From the NCBI GenBank assembly GCA_032622095.1, contig CP136069.1:157719043-157783042 (forward strand): a stretch of 64,000 nucleotides of DNA, written 5' to 3'. Position 1 is the first letter of the stretch. Each line of letters opens with the position of its first letter. Source of the DNA: Siphonodentalium dalli. Taxonomy: Eukaryota; Mollusca; Scaphopoda; Gadilida; Siphonodentaliidae. The position numbers and the translations under genes are program-made. The notes below the pieces were generated by a model. That model had not been told where the DNA came from and made no database searches. It was given only the letters and a program-made list of their open reading frames with translations. This document shows, one piece after another, positions 22,052 to 34,021 of the stretch.

Positions 22052-23765
22052 ACTAGCAGGTTAGCCCGCCACTGGCGGCATTCGTCCCATGGCTTTGTTT
22101 CAGAAACATGACATTTTTGTAATTATTTCGTTTTTATTTATTTTTGTTTTTATTTTTTAATATGAATTTAATGTCTTTTAAATTTAATATATTTTGTTTC
22201 TGAATTGTTTTTTTATTGTTAATTTTTTTTAATTTTAAATTGTTTTAATTAAATTTTAAATTGTTTTAATTCATTTTTTTGTTTCTGGCGGAAAAATTTA
22301 CCCATAGAAATCCCCCCTTCCTAGGAACGACAGACAACGCATTCTTTGTTTCGTGAAATCTCTCTACGATAACATTGCATTGAATTGAAATTAAATTTTA
22401 AATTGTTTTAATTAAATTTTTTGTTTCTGGCGGAAAAATTTACCCGTAGAAATCCCCCCTTCTTAGGAACGACAGACAACGCATTCTTTGTTTCGTGAAA
22501 TCTCTCTACGATAACATTGCATTGAATTTAAAACAAACGCTTCCCGTCGGGAAATCTGTCTGCATAATATTTCGAGTCTGCCGTACCCGTCGTAATGTCG
22601 TGAAATCTCTCTGCATAATAGATAACATTGCATTGAATCTGTTGTTGGCATTCAGGGCTTCGGGTCGTTGTTGTTGGCATCACGGCTCCCCGAAAACTCT
22701 CACATTGCCGAAAACGTGTATTTAGTAATATCGTTGTTGTTGATATTTACGGCTTGGGGGCTATTTTCTCGCCAACAATGTCGTTGGCGTTCACGGTTTG
22801 GGGCAGTGTGTATAGCTGCGTGAGTTAGCAGGAATCGAGGGGTGTAAGTTTAGAGCTTGTTTATATGAATGTTTCAGTATTTCGAGCGATAACATTGCAT
22901 TGAATCTGTTGTTGGCATTCAGGGCTTCGGGTCGTTGTTGTTGGCATCAAGGCTCCCCGAAAACTCTCACATTGCCGAAAACGTGTATTTAGTAATATCG
23001 TTGTTGTTGATATTTACGGCTTGGGGGCTATTTTCTCGCCAACAATGTCGTTGGCGTTCACGGTTTGGGGCAGTGTGTATAGCTGCGTGAGTTAGCAGGA
23101 ATCGAGGGGTGTAAGTTTAGAGCTTGTTTATATGAATGTTTCAGTATTTCGAGCGATAACATTGCATTGAATCTGTTGTTGGCATTCAGGGCTTCGGGTC
23201 GTTGTTGTTGGCATCAAGGCTCCCCGAAAACTCTCACATTGCCGAAAACGTGTATTTAGTAATATCGTTGTTGTTGATATTTACGGCTTGGGGGCTATTT
23301 TCTCGCCAACAATGTCGTTGGCGTTCACGGTTTGGGCAGTGTGTATAGCTGCGTGAGTTAGCAGGAATCGAGGTGTGTCAGTTTAGAGCTTGTTTATATG
23401 AATGTTTCGGAAATAGACTAAGATTTTCAGCCGTAACAAAACATGTATACATCAGAAAATGTTAATTCTATATTTTGCGAGGTATTAGCAAGTTTTGGCT
23501 CAACGGGTTTAGCAGTTTGAAGTGAATATGGATATAAAAATATACATATACAGATATAAAAAAATGTAGAGTTACTCCTCTTGGATCGCGAGCGAATATC
23601 AATTAACCCCGAAGTGCCGATTGCGGTGAATTTGATGATTGGGAAGGGAGAGACGGTGCTCTGAGCTTCTCAAAAACGCGACCACGCCCGTGTCGGTGTG
23701 ATTTTACACTTACATACGAAATTTGAGCTCAATATGTACACGCGTTTTGGATTCTATGAAGTACC

Positions 23766-23799
<34 letters not shown>

Positions 23800-23825
23800 C
23801 GTAGTTCTCAAAATATATAGTATAG
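22052..23825 (+). mobile_element. Transposon family beta, copy 2, with internal minisatellite
   Basis: Same start as copy 1 and the same TTCTCAAAATATATAG tail. The left part has an imperfect ~140-bp duplication (near 22281 and 22422). The middle is the 267-bp tandem repeat listed separately. The tail has an (AT)n run near 23776-23800. Confidence 0.6.
22621..23408 (+). repeat. 267-bp tandem repeat, three copies
   Basis: Copies begin at 22621, 22888 and 23155 with GATAACATTGCATTGAATC. Each holds GTCGTTGTTGTTGGC and GTTAGCAGGAATCGAGG. Differences between copies are single bases, so the amplification is recent compared with the surrounding element. Confidence 0.85.
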
Positions 23826-24705
23826 ACTAGCAGGTTAGCCCGCCACTGCCGGCAATCGTCAGAAACCTGACAATTTTTAATTTTTTTAATTTTTGTTTTT
23901 TTTTAATTAATTTTTTTTTTTCAATGAGTTAATTGTGTCTTTTTAATTTACTGGCTTTTTTAATAAATATTTTTAATTTATTTTGAAATTTGCTGGTCGC
24001 ATTCGTCTGTAGGTCTGAGGAATTCTCGGCTAGATGTTGTTACCAACATGACATATTTAAATTAATACCGCCGTGCACCCCTATCACCAACGCGACGTAA
24101 TGTTGGTACCATGTGTTGCGTTCTAAAAATAGGTCAATTGCAGTGGATTCGTAGATGACGAAATATGAGTGCGACAGAGAATATTGTTTGATCCAAAGCA
24201 TTTGAATTAATACGTCACAAGACTCGCCTTGATGCTGGCTAATAGATATTTGCCAGCATCGTGTTGGGAATGTGAATTAAAATTGCCGTGGGGATGCCGT
24301 GGGGGTCTAATCCGATGAAAATGTCCCCGTTTCTAGGAAGCGAGTTCCAGATAACGTAAACAAACGCCGACCCGCGTTCAGTATGAGAAAGCCGGAGGAA
24401 ATAAAGAGCGTTAACCGGTTAACGAACCCAAATATGGAAGATCTTTATCAACGACACTGCAGATAGGAACGGTCTTTAACTATCAACGCTATTAACCCCG
24501 AAGTGCCGTTTTTGTGACTGAGAGTGGAGAACGGGTGCTCTGAGCTTCTCCAAAACGCCACGCCGACCATTCCCGTGTATTTTTACCCTTATATAGGGAG
24601 TTTGGTCTCGATGGGTCCAGCCGTTTTCGATTTTATAAAGTACACACATACACACATATATAACACATATATATTTATATACATAGTTCTCAAAATATAT
24701 AGGAG
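23826..24705 (+). mobile_element. Transposon family beta, copy 3
   Basis: ACTAGCAGGTTAGCCCGCC start and TTCTCAAAATATATAG tail. Shares with copies 1, 2, 4 and 5 the block GAGAGTGGAGAACGGGTGCT near 24520. Confidence 0.6.
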
Positions 24706-25446
24706 ACTAGCAGGTTAGCCCGCCACTGGCGGCGTTCGTCAGAAACATGACAATTTTTAAAAAAATTTAATTTTTTTTTTAATGTCAAATGTTTTTAATT
24801 AATTTTTTAATTTAATTTTTTTTTATTACCCGATTTGACCTTGAATCGATCATTTTCAAGGTCAAGGTCAGGTCGGGTCTCAATTTAACCCGTCCACGAC
24901 ACTTCCCGTAGGTAGCAAGTTTGAGCTCAATCAGTTCGAGTCTATAAAGGACACACACATATATATCATTTGTGGGTACCCGTTTCAAGGTGAAGATATT
25001 GTGGGTATCCGTTTCAAGGTGAATATCGCCTAGGGCGGAAAAACTGACCCGATCTGCGTTCCTAGGAAGACCTAAGTACGTAAGAATCACACAACACGCT
25101 CATGTCTGTATACTAACGCACACGCCCAGACCCAGACGTAAGAATCACATTACGCACATACGCTCTTTATCAACTACACTGCGGATATGAACGCTCTTTA
25201 ACTATCAACGCGATTAACCCCCGCAGTGCCGTTTGCGGTGATTTTGATGATTGGGAGTGGAGAACGAGTGCTCAGAGCTTGTCCAAAACGCGACGTTGAC
25301 CATTCCCGTGGGTTTTTACCTTTAGATAGGAAGTTTGAGCTCGATCTGACCAGCCGTGCTCGATTCTACAAAGAACACACACACACACACACACACCCCC
25401 ACCCTCACATATATTTATATACGGAAGTCTCAAAATATATAGTAGA
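24706..25446 (+). mobile_element. Transposon family beta, copy 4
   Basis: Same start and tail. A short local duplication of GTTTCAAGGTGAA occurs near 24982-25022. A CA run at 25377-25396 precedes the tail. Confidence 0.6.
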
Positions 25447-25876
25447 CAACAAAAATCAACAATAATAAATAATTCTGGAATTACAAATGGAAACACTGTA
25501 CAGATTTCTGGTTTTTTATGTTTGATGAGAAATATTCATGAAATGAGATCCAAGTGTACACTGTGGTGTGATTGCTTTCATAGATCTTATACACACATTC
25601 ACTTTTGTAAATGTGTACATAGTTGCAAGATTTAGATTGAAAAACTTCAACATCACACCTCAAAGCATCGGCAGTCTATAACATTTGTGAATTGGCAGGA
25701 AACAGAACAGTACCCAGTGGCAAGAAAGAAGTCTGTCAACGTAAGCTAATATTCCATATGGGCTTATTTTGTTATCAGTGATGCACAAAGCGTGCCATTC
25801 TATAGTCCATACTATTAGAAAACGCTAATATAGCGTGAACAATTCATATCCGGTACTATGTGGAGTTTATCAACAT

Positions 25877-25882
25877 TTTATT
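25877..25882 (-). promoter_or_regulatory. Polyadenylation signal AATAAA
   Basis: The minus-strand hexamer AATAAA lies about 175 nt after the stop at 26057, a normal distance for a short 3' UTR. Confidence 0.45.
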
Positions 25883-26056
25883 GTTCAACTATCGTTGGAC
25901 GATATCTCCCGCCACACATTGATGAATGTTATAGTCTGTTGAAGCATGCTTGGTGAAGTTAGAAGTTTTTCAATCTAAGCCTCTTCAGTTTGATTATCCA
26001 CTTAGCAGGCATAGGGAGAGATACCCCTCAGATTCTTCCACTTCATACACACAATG

Positions 26057-26280
26057 TTACACATTCTTAGTGAAAATTTCAGACTCGACAGGAGCAAAAC
26101 TGTGGTCGCATAAATTATCAGAACACAGTGACACTATGGTACATGGAATTCGTCGGGCATTGCCATTGGAAACGGCATCGGCGACCATGATGTCACATCC
26201 TACTTCCCTCAAAATGCAACCATGGCAATGACAAGAGGCAATCATTCCACGCACACAACATTGCACAAGCCTTATTGTAT
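26057..26280 (-). CDS. Exon 3, cysteine-rich terminal exon
   Basis: Reads DTIRLVQCCVRG, then CHCHGC, VGCD, RIPC, SLCSDNLCD and the C-terminus EIFTKNV before TAA. The opposite strand is also open over most of this stretch, so strand choice rests on the splice acceptor, the matching phase and the downstream AATAAA. Confidence 0.45.
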
Positions 26281-27959
26281 CTGTAAGAATCAAGTTGTTT
26301 TTCGTTTCGTTTTGAAAAACATAAGATCCTCTTTTCCCAAGAATTTTTCTGATATAAGTTCATCTATATCGGCGATGTCATGACCGCCAATAAGGCCAGC
26401 ATTACCAGCCCCGTTTCCGTTTCCGTCACCTGAACCACAATCTTTGGTGCCTCTTAAAAGCGGATCGTCACAAGGATCTTGGCCCGAATCGTTCGAATCG
26501 CTTCCGTCACCTCCTTTCACGAAAGCAAGTTCTGCATCTTGTGACTCTGAAAATATATGCCACTAGCAGATTAGCCCGCCACTGGCGGCATTGGTCCCAT
26601 GGCTTTGGTCGATCCATTAATTTTAGTTTTTCAAGGTAACCCCGTACAGGCATATATAACCCGAAAAAAAATATTCCCCGTCCCGAGTTGACCAAATTTC
26701 ACGTCGATGTCACCGCTGACGATCGAGATATCGCCCAAGGTAATTTGTGGGTACCCGTTTCAAGGTCAAGGTCAACTGAGGCGGACAAACTGACCCGACG
26801 AAAATCTCCCCCGTCCATTGGAAGCCCTAAGTACGAAATTAGATATCCCAAGTTTCCAAAAGCAAAAGATTTCAGGTAGAATTTGTCAAATATGGACCCT
26901 GGTGCAAACACTCGCAGGGCCCTAAAATTTATTAACATAGGATTTCCCATTAAAATCGATTTATGTCGATAAAACTCTTATTTTTTTATTATTTTAAGCT
27001 GAGACTTCGTGTGTCTTCGTGTAATACTTATATATTCTTAAAATGACAGAGTCCAACACGTAATTATGTTTTAGATGGAAGAAATTAAAAAATTTCGATG
27101 CCAAATTTTAACACAGGATTTCCCATTCAAATCGATTTATGTCGATAAAACTCTTATTTTTTCAAAATTTTAAGCTGATACTTGGTGTGTCTGTGTCCAA
27201 CACGTAATTATGTTTTTGATGAAAGAAATTAAATTTTTTCGATGCTAAATTTCGAGCCATAACGTAACTAACGTTGCGTTGAATTGTAAACAAACGCTAT
27301 TTTATAGCGACGCGTCATACACAAACGCTCATTAAATTATCACGTGATTAACCCCCACAGTGCCGTTTTTGTGATTGCAAGTGGAGAATGAGTGCTCAGA
27401 GCTTCTCCAAAACGCCGCGACGACGATTCCCGTGGGTTTTTACCCTTAAATGGGAAGTTTGAGCTCAATCGAGCCAGACGTTTTCGATTCTATAGAGGAC
27501 AAATATACACACAATATGTTATAACCCAATTGGGTATTTGTACAAGAAATACAGATCGCGGCGCTAAAGCCTATACTAAGCTCAAATTCTATAATTTGGT
27601 CCCGTCGAAATAAAGAATCATAAAAGAAATATTGTTCATGAATTGGAACAATTTGATCTGCCGAGGTATGTGAAAAAAGTTTATAAATGTGTTTCAGTCT
27701 GATTCCCCTAATTATTGGATGGCAATTGTGGACTTTGGATAATTAGAACGCCACCGTATAGGTGTATGCTATTATTTCAACTCTAGAGAAACGTTAATGG
27801 CCGAACAAAGGTGATTGTTTAACTACATAGGTTGGTTCACTCACCAGTAACTGCTTGGCTGATCAACACAGAGAAAATGATAACCGCTATCGACATCACA
27901 ACAGCTGCCACAACTATGCCGATCTTCAATGCCCGCCGTCTCTCCATTCGTTGTGTCAT
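26057..27959 (-). CDS. Putative small type II membrane protein with Cys-rich C-terminus
   Basis: Exon 1 (27845-27959) starts at an ATG with A at -3 and encodes MTQRMERRRALK followed by about 21 hydrophobic residues (IGIVVAAVVMSIAV to VLI), then SQAVT, ending phase 1 at GTGAGTGA. Basic residues before the segment predict a signal-anchor with the C-terminus outside; cleavage as a signal peptide is also possible. Exon 2 starts at 26546 after TATTTTCAG in matching phase and is acidic and Gly/Asn-rich. Its donor is uncertain: CAG then GTGACG at 26429, or CTG then GTAATG at 26405, both phase 1. Exon 3 (26280-26057) follows GATTCTTACAG in phase 1, encodes about 74 residues with nine cysteines including CHCHGC, and ends FTKNV-stop. 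An AATAAA lies about 175 nt beyond. I do not recognise the family. Total length would be about 150-160 residues. Confidence 0.5.
26406..26546 (-). CDS. Exon 2, acidic Gly/Asn-rich linker (3' end uncertain)
   Basis: The frame opens SQDAELAFVKGGDGSDSND and later has DCGSGDGNGNGAG. The frame stays open to a TGA at 26290, so retention of the short intron would give an alternative C-terminus ending TKRKTT. Codon choice looks coding. No known domain is recognised. Confidence 0.45.
26562..27518 (+). mobile_element. Transposon family beta, copy 5, next to a host exon
   Basis: Starts ACTAGCAGATTAGCCCGCC only 15 nt beyond the edge of the predicted exon ending at 26546. Contains a ~178-bp imperfect tandem duplication (near 26933 and 27111, with ATCGATTTATGTCGATAAAA). 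The right end is diverged. Confidence 0.55.
27845..27959 (-). CDS. Exon 1, signal-anchor
   Basis: The frame has an in-frame TGA upstream, so the ATG at 27959-27957 is the only start in this stretch unless an acceptor at 27982 (TTTATAG) joins an earlier exon. The donor GTGAGTGA is near consensus. Its phase 1 end is compatible with exon 2 and equally with the EGF exons to the left, so alternative joining to the EGF gene cannot be excluded. Confidence 0.55.
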
Positions 27960-28050
27960 TCTTAATCCGATGGGCTGGATCCTATAAATATATAAACACC
28001 ATCACAACAGTGAATTGATCAATTTCCTTAATTGCCCACTATATAGTGTA

Positions 28051-28125
28051 CAAAGACTAGAACTCTACCGTAAACTGGACGACCGTAACATTCAAAGTAG
28101 TGATTTCAAGCATTTACTTTGGGGA
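28051..28125. repeat. 75-bp dispersed repeat
   Basis: CAAAGACTAGAACTCTACCG to ACTTTGGGG recurs at about 32956-33030 with one or two changes, each time at the left edge of the GC-palindrome region, so it marks the start of a larger composite element. Confidence 0.75.
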
Positions 28126-28413
28126 ATACCAAGTGAATCCTCATCAAGAAATGAACAGATGTTCCGCATTTTGAGGCAGAAAATAGCTGCAACCTATGGA
28201 ATCCTATTAGGGCCACTTGTAATGGCACATTTTGTTGCGTTCGGCGCTTTCGGCGCGCCGTTACATGCGCTAATATAGCACATTTTGTCACTTTCGGCGC
28301 GCACCAAAAGCGCCATTATAAGTGGCCCTAATATGATTCCATAGTTTGCAGCTATTTTCTGCCTCAAAATGCGGAACAACTGTTCATTTCTTGACGAGGA
28401 TACACTTGGTATT
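28126..28413. mobile_element. Foldback element with ~100-bp arms
   Basis: 28126-28225 and 28313-28413 are inverted copies (AAATGAACAGATGTTCCGC against GCGGAACAACTGTTCATTTC, and CTATGGAATCCTATTAGG against CCTAATATGATTCCATAG). The loop is GC-palindrome sequence. Confidence 0.75.
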
Positions 28414-28617
28414 CGCTTATATAGCACAGTGGCCCTAATAGGATTCCATAGCAACCGGACTAACTTTCAACGGACACGCCAAAATATGACCTTTTCACAT
28501 TATACTCGACCACCAAGTCTTTATTATGGAATAATAGCTGCAACCTATGGAATCATATTAGGGCCACTTGTAATGGCACTTTCGGCACGCGCCGAAAGTG
28601 AAAAAATGTGCTATATT

Positions 28618-29143
28618 ATACTCTTAGAACAAATGTGTATAAATACTACACAATATGTGTTAGATTTGATCTTAAACAAAATTGTGTAGAAATGCAACAT
28701 GACATAAATGTGTCGGTGGAATTTTCTCAACATTGAATATGAGTGAATATGTGAGTATATTATATTTAATAGATGAGATATTTTCTATTTGAGACATAAA
28801 CCTCGTAAAAGCTGCCATAATAAAAAATTGGCAGCTGCTTTAAAACTTTGTGCTACACAATTATGTGTTGTTCAGTTTTTACACAAACATAGTGTATAAC
28901 AAAGTTTAAAGCTGCTGCCAATTGTTTGTTCTGTGGTAGCCTTTACGAGTTTTGTGTCTCCAATAGAACACATTTCATCTAATAACTATGATACACTCAC
29001 ATATTCAATCATATTCAACGTTGATGATATTCCACCGACATATATAATAATTATATGTCATGTGTCATTTATACACAATTTTGTTTAAGATCAAATGTAA
29101 CACATTTTGTGTAGTATTTATACACATTTGTTCTAAGAGTGTA
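28618..29143. mobile_element. Foldback element with ~230-bp arms
   Basis: Left arm begins ACTCTTAGAACAAATGTG and the right arm ends CACATTTGTTCTAAGAGT. The arms match inward through the ATGTGTCGGTGGAAT region to a centre of GGCAGCTGCTTT and AAAGCTGCTGCC. No coding sequence. Flanks are GC-palindrome repeats. A left half alone recurs at 34022-34252. Confidence 0.8.
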
Positions 29144-29502
29144 GCGCATGTTTCGGCGCGCCGAAAGTGACAAAATGTGCTATATTAGTGCGCTTTCGGC
29201 GCGCCGAAACATGCGCTAATATAGCACATTTTGTCGCTTACGGCGCACATTTCGGCGCTTTCGGTGCGCCGAAACATGCGCTAATATCGCACATTTTGTC
29301 TCTTACGGCGCTTTCGTCTCGCACGCCGAAATCGACAAAATTTGCGATATTAGCGCATGTTTCGGCGCGCCGAAAGCGTCAAAATGTGCAAAAAGCACAT
29401 TTTGTCGCTTTCGGCGCGCCGAAACATGCGCTAATATAGCACATTTTGTCGCTTTCGGCGCTTTCGGCGCGCCGAAACATGCGCTAATATAGCACATTAG
29501 CA
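29144..29502. repeat. GC-rich palindromic minisatellite
   Basis: Repeats of the motif GCTTTCGGCGCGCCGAAAC joined by ATGCGCTAATATAGCAC and ATTTTGTCG, in both orientations. GGCGCGCC, an eight-base palindrome, recurs many times. Open frames rich in ALIS/HILS-like peptides across it are artefacts. Confidence 0.85.
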
Positions 29503-29632
29503 AGTGGCCCTAATATGATTCCATAGCAACCTGACTAACTTTCAACGAACACGCCAAATTATGACCTTATCACATTATACTCGACCACCGAGTCTTTATT
29601 ATGGAATCCTATTAGGGCCACTTGCTAATGGC
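29503..29632. mobile_element. 130-bp inverted-repeat element
   Basis: Begins AAGTGGCCCTAATATGATTC and ends with GGAATCCTATTAGGGCCACTT. The inside holds GACTAACTTTCAACGAACACG and GAGTCTTTATTATGG. Related copies lie near 28430-28572, 33143-33293, 33490-33632, 33833-33981 and 34465-34595. Confidence 0.75.
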
Positions 29633-32600
29633 GCTTTCGGCGCGCAAATGTGCTATATTATCGCGAGCCGAAAGCACCGAAAGCGACAAAATATGCGATA
29701 TTAGTTTTTATATAAAATTGGATAAATACCAACATCCCATCCGATCTATGGACGGGACATTCTATGTAGCACTCTACACTGCCTTTTAGTGTTTCGACCT
29801 ATTTTGTCAACCAATTTAGAAATTGGTGAACCCGCAAGGTCTCATCAGGAGAGAGCGGAATTAAGATTCCTCAAAGTAACTGAGGGATCAACACATATAG
29901 GTATGTGTGCATGGTAGATACAGACTGTCTCAAGACAGCTGAATTGAGCGATGGCCTTCAAGGCTTCGCGTGTTGTTCATAGTAACATGCCTATTATAAT
30001 AGGCGTGAGTTATTGTGTCATTGGTTGTGAAATAGCAATAAGTCGGAAGCAACATTATGTGCAAGTTATCACAGACCCGAAGTTGTGTGGTCTGCACTTA
30101 CTACTAATATCGCTGGTCAATATAACACGTGCTATGGTCAGCCCCCCGTTCTTTGTGTAATACGGCAGTATAGCAAACACGTAATTTCATTGGTTCGTTA
30201 AGTGTGATTGACATGGCCACTGTGTAATAGCGTGGTAGCATTCGGTTCACATGTGTGCCAGATTAGTCCTGTAAAGTATCAGATCAAGGCAGTTCGCACT
30301 TTCCTTTTGATCAATTAGACCAGATTGTTGTAATCTCTTGCAAGTGTTGTAAGATATATCTGTATTGAGTAATCTACGTTTCAACAGGCTGTGTGTCGTT
30401 AAAAGCCAATATTTCAAGGATTCTGGCAGTCACATATCGTAAAGTACAAGAATTAAATAGTTAGTCCCTTAGCGGGTGTTTGATTCCCATGTAGGGGAGT
30501 TTTTAATGTAAGGATGGATAACTACGAACATCACGTCCGATCTTTGAACGAGACTGTCCATGTGTTTCCATTTTCAATGAGTAAATTATTCACTGCGCGT
30601 GTGTGCATATAGTAAGACATTATTCGTATCTCACATGAGTGAATTTTTAAAAACAATGTTCGAGTTGTTTTCATGTCTTATATAATGATGCACCAGTATG
30701 GTATTGTGTGCAAAATTATATCATTTATCAGTGGCATTGAGCAGGTGCTTCTTGGTTAAATTAGCACGTCGGTCATTGAGTGTCAATGTATGCAGGGCTG
30801 CCGATAATTCTTTCGGGTTATAGCCTGTTTTTTAGCTTTTGTTGAAACACGGAACAACGGTTCATAAATTCCGTGTCAGTAAATGAGTTACGTGGGTATC
30901 GAGTGATTAAATACTTAAGTAGTACACATTCGGTAAGAATGAGAGTCAGTATATATACACGTTTCCTATTGGAAAAGAGTTGCATACTTAGATATTATAC
31001 ATCTAATATGTAGGCAGGCATCCGAATTCAGGGATGTCATGGTGTCATACCGTGTAGAAAGCATGATTAAATAGTTAAGTGGTTCCCATGTAGGGGAGTT
31101 TTTAATGTAAGGATGGATAACTACGAACATCACGTCCTATCTTTGAACGAGACTTTCCATGTGTTTCCATTTTCAATGAGTAAATTATTCACTGCGCGTT
31201 TGTGCATATTGTTAGGACATTGTTCGTATCACACATGAGTGATTTTGTTTAAAACAATGTTCGAGTTGTTTTGTAACACGTCTTATATTATGATGCACCA
31301 GTATGGTATTGTGTGCAAATTTATATGATTTATCAGTGGCATTGAGCAGGTGCTTCTTGGTTAAATTAGCACGTCGGTCATTGAGTGTCAATGTCTGCAG
31401 GGCCGCCGATAATTATTTCGGGTAATAGCCTGTTTTTTAAGCTTTTGTTGAAACCCGGAACAACGGTTCATAAATTCCGTTTCAGTAAATGAATTACGTG
31501 GGTATCGAGTGATTAAATACTTAACTAGTACACATTCGGTAAGAATGAGAGTCAGTATATATACACGTTTCCTATTGGAAAAGAGTTGTATACTTAGATA
31601 TCATACATCTAATATGTAGACAGGCATCCATGTTCAGGGATGTCATGGTGTCATACCGTGCAGAAAGCATGTTTAATATTTAAGTGGTTCACATTAGGTA
31701 AGAATGAGATTTTTTATATAAAATTGGATGAATACCACTTTAATGAGTATTCTGAGCCCGGAATTTATAGATTCCATCGTGCTGCTTATATTATTAGAGC
31801 AGTCGGTCGTGTCACGCCCAAGTTTTGCACTTTGAGTCAAATGAGTTAGTAATGTGACAGTCATAATTTAAACCAGCATAGTTTATGCCTATTTGTTGCA
31901 TTTTAGATGCAGATTTCTTCTGTATTTGCATATTATATGCAACCTAGAATGGCTTGACCTGTCTTTACAACAGCGCTTACTAGGGCCGACACGTTGATTG
32001 TGAAGTATATAAGTTTTCCTATATGCTATATACCCAGAACACATGTGGTCTGGAAGGAATTGGTTTAGTCTAGTTCAAACTGTTCCATGACAGAATCAAC
32101 ATGTGGTGGACATTGTGCCCTGTGTAACTTTAATGATAGGAAATTGATATCCCTACTCTATAGGAGTTGGTGATTAATGACGTGTCGATGTTTTGACACA
32201 CCAATCATATACATTTCCAAATAAATTTGTGTATAGTACGCCATATTTGATGGCATTTGGTATTACATGTATATGTTAATTCCAAAATAGCGTGTAAGAG
32301 CATAGAACACACCGCTCTCCATGGATTTATGGTTTGAGATAATGGTGCATTCCAGTTGGCTCGCATGTGTATATAATAATCAAGCAAGACAGAGCATAAT
32401 ATCAAATAATATTAGTGGGCTCTATATGTGTCTTACAGATAAGTTGAGCGTGTTACCCAATGAATTTCCCAAATAAATGGATGAATTCAATTGAATATCA
32501 GTGGGCCCTCGTTTAAATACAAAGCACACGCATTGCTAGTTGGATATGTTTGCCATTTTGATAGCTAGAGTAGACCAATTTTAGCAGGTCACTTGAGTTT

Positions 32601-32735
32601 GTGATTTTTCACGTTTGTGGATGAAGAGTTTATACTTCGAGACACTAATGTCTCAGTACATTAACATGTACAATTGGTTTTAACACTATTTATTGTGTGT
32701 AATCATGGGAAGATTTCAATCTTCTAATTGCTATA
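29633..32735. other. Low-copy DNA with a 599-bp tandem duplication
   Basis: No gene recognised. The stretch 30484-31082 is repeated at 31083-31680 (CCATGTAGGGGAGTTTTTAA at 30487 and 31086), including CGGTCATTGAGTGTCAATGT. A third, short piece near 29705-29765 and one near 31708-31745 share TTTTATATAAAATTGGAT. 31750-32700 holds nothing I recognise. Confidence 0.6.
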
Positions 32736-33032
32736 TTATCGCGAGCCGAAAGCACCGAAAGCGACAAAATATGCGATATTAGCGCATGTTTCGGCGCGCA
32801 CCGAAAGCGATACAAGCGATGGAATGTGCGACTAATGGTGCATGTTTTGGCGCTTGTGTCATAAAATTGGGTATCGCCAGGTGCTTGCTTCACTCATAAT
32901 TGATGTACCAGTACTTATTTACAAGAAATTGGCCCAAAACATCTATGTTCATGTCACAAAGACTAGAACTCTACCGTAAACTGGACGACCGTAACTTTCA
33001 AAGTAGTGATTTCAAGCATTTACTTTGGGGAA

Positions 33033-34020
33033 TTTTGTTGCTTTCGGCGCTTTCGGCGCTTTCGGCGCACCGTTACATGCGTTAATATAGCACATTTTGT
33101 CGCTTTCGGCGCGCGGAAACATTCGCTAATATAGCACATTAGCAAGTGGCCCTAATATGATTCCATAGCAACCGGACTAACTTTCAACGAACACGCCAAA
33201 TTATGACCTTTTCACATTATACTTGACCACCAAGTCTTTATTATGGAATAATAGCTGCAACCTATGGAATCCTATTAGGGACACTTGTAATGGCGCTTTT
33301 GGCGCGCGCCGAAAGTGACAAAATGTGCTATATTAGCGCATGTTTCGGCGCGCCAAAAGCGACACACTGTGCGCTAATATAGCACATTTTGTTGCTTTCG
33401 GCGCTTTCGGCGCGCCGTTACATGCGTTAATATAGCACATTTTGTCGCATTCGGCGCGCCGAAACATTCGCTAATATAGCACATTAGCAAGTGGCCCTAA
33501 TAGGATTCCATAGCAACCGGACTAACTTTCAACGAACACGCCAAATTATGACCTTTTCACATTATACTTGACCACCAAGTCTTTATTATGGAATAATAGC
33601 TGCAACCTATGGAATCCTATTAGGGCCACTTGTAATTGCGCTTTTGGCGCGCGCCGAAAGTGACAAAATGTGCTATAATAGCGCATGTTTCGGCATGCTT
33701 CGGCGCGCCAAAATGTGCGCTAATATAGCACATTTTGTTGCTTTCGGCGCTTTCGGCGCGCCGTTACATGCGTTAATATATCACATTTTGTCGCTTTCGG
33801 TGCGCCGAAACATTCGCTAATATAGCACATAACAAGTGGCCCTAATAGGATTCCATTGCAACCGGACTAACTTTCAACGAACACGCCAAATTATGACCTT
33901 TTCACATTATACTTGACCACCAAGTCTTTATTATGGAATAATAGCTGCAACCTATATATGGAATCATATTAGGGCCACTTGTAATGGCGCTTTCGGCGCG
34001 CGCCGAAAGTGAAAAATGTG
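33033..34020. repeat. Three tandem copies of a ~350-bp composite repeat
   Basis: Starts at 33033, 33387 and 33733 with TTTTGTTGCTTTCGGCGC. Each copy has a GC-palindrome part plus one 130-bp inverted-repeat element, so the compound was amplified as a block. Confidence 0.8.
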
Positions 34021-34021
34021 C

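Noticed and set aside
28194-29503. Overlapping frames on both strands with repeated ALIS/CAILAH peptides
   Set aside because: They are translations of the GC-palindrome repeat, open in several frames by composition.
29815-29860. Possible retrovirus-type primer-binding site (TTGGTGAACCCGC) after a possible LTR
   Set aside because: No matching tRNA end could be confirmed, no paired LTR with TG...CA ends, and no gag or pol frame nearby.
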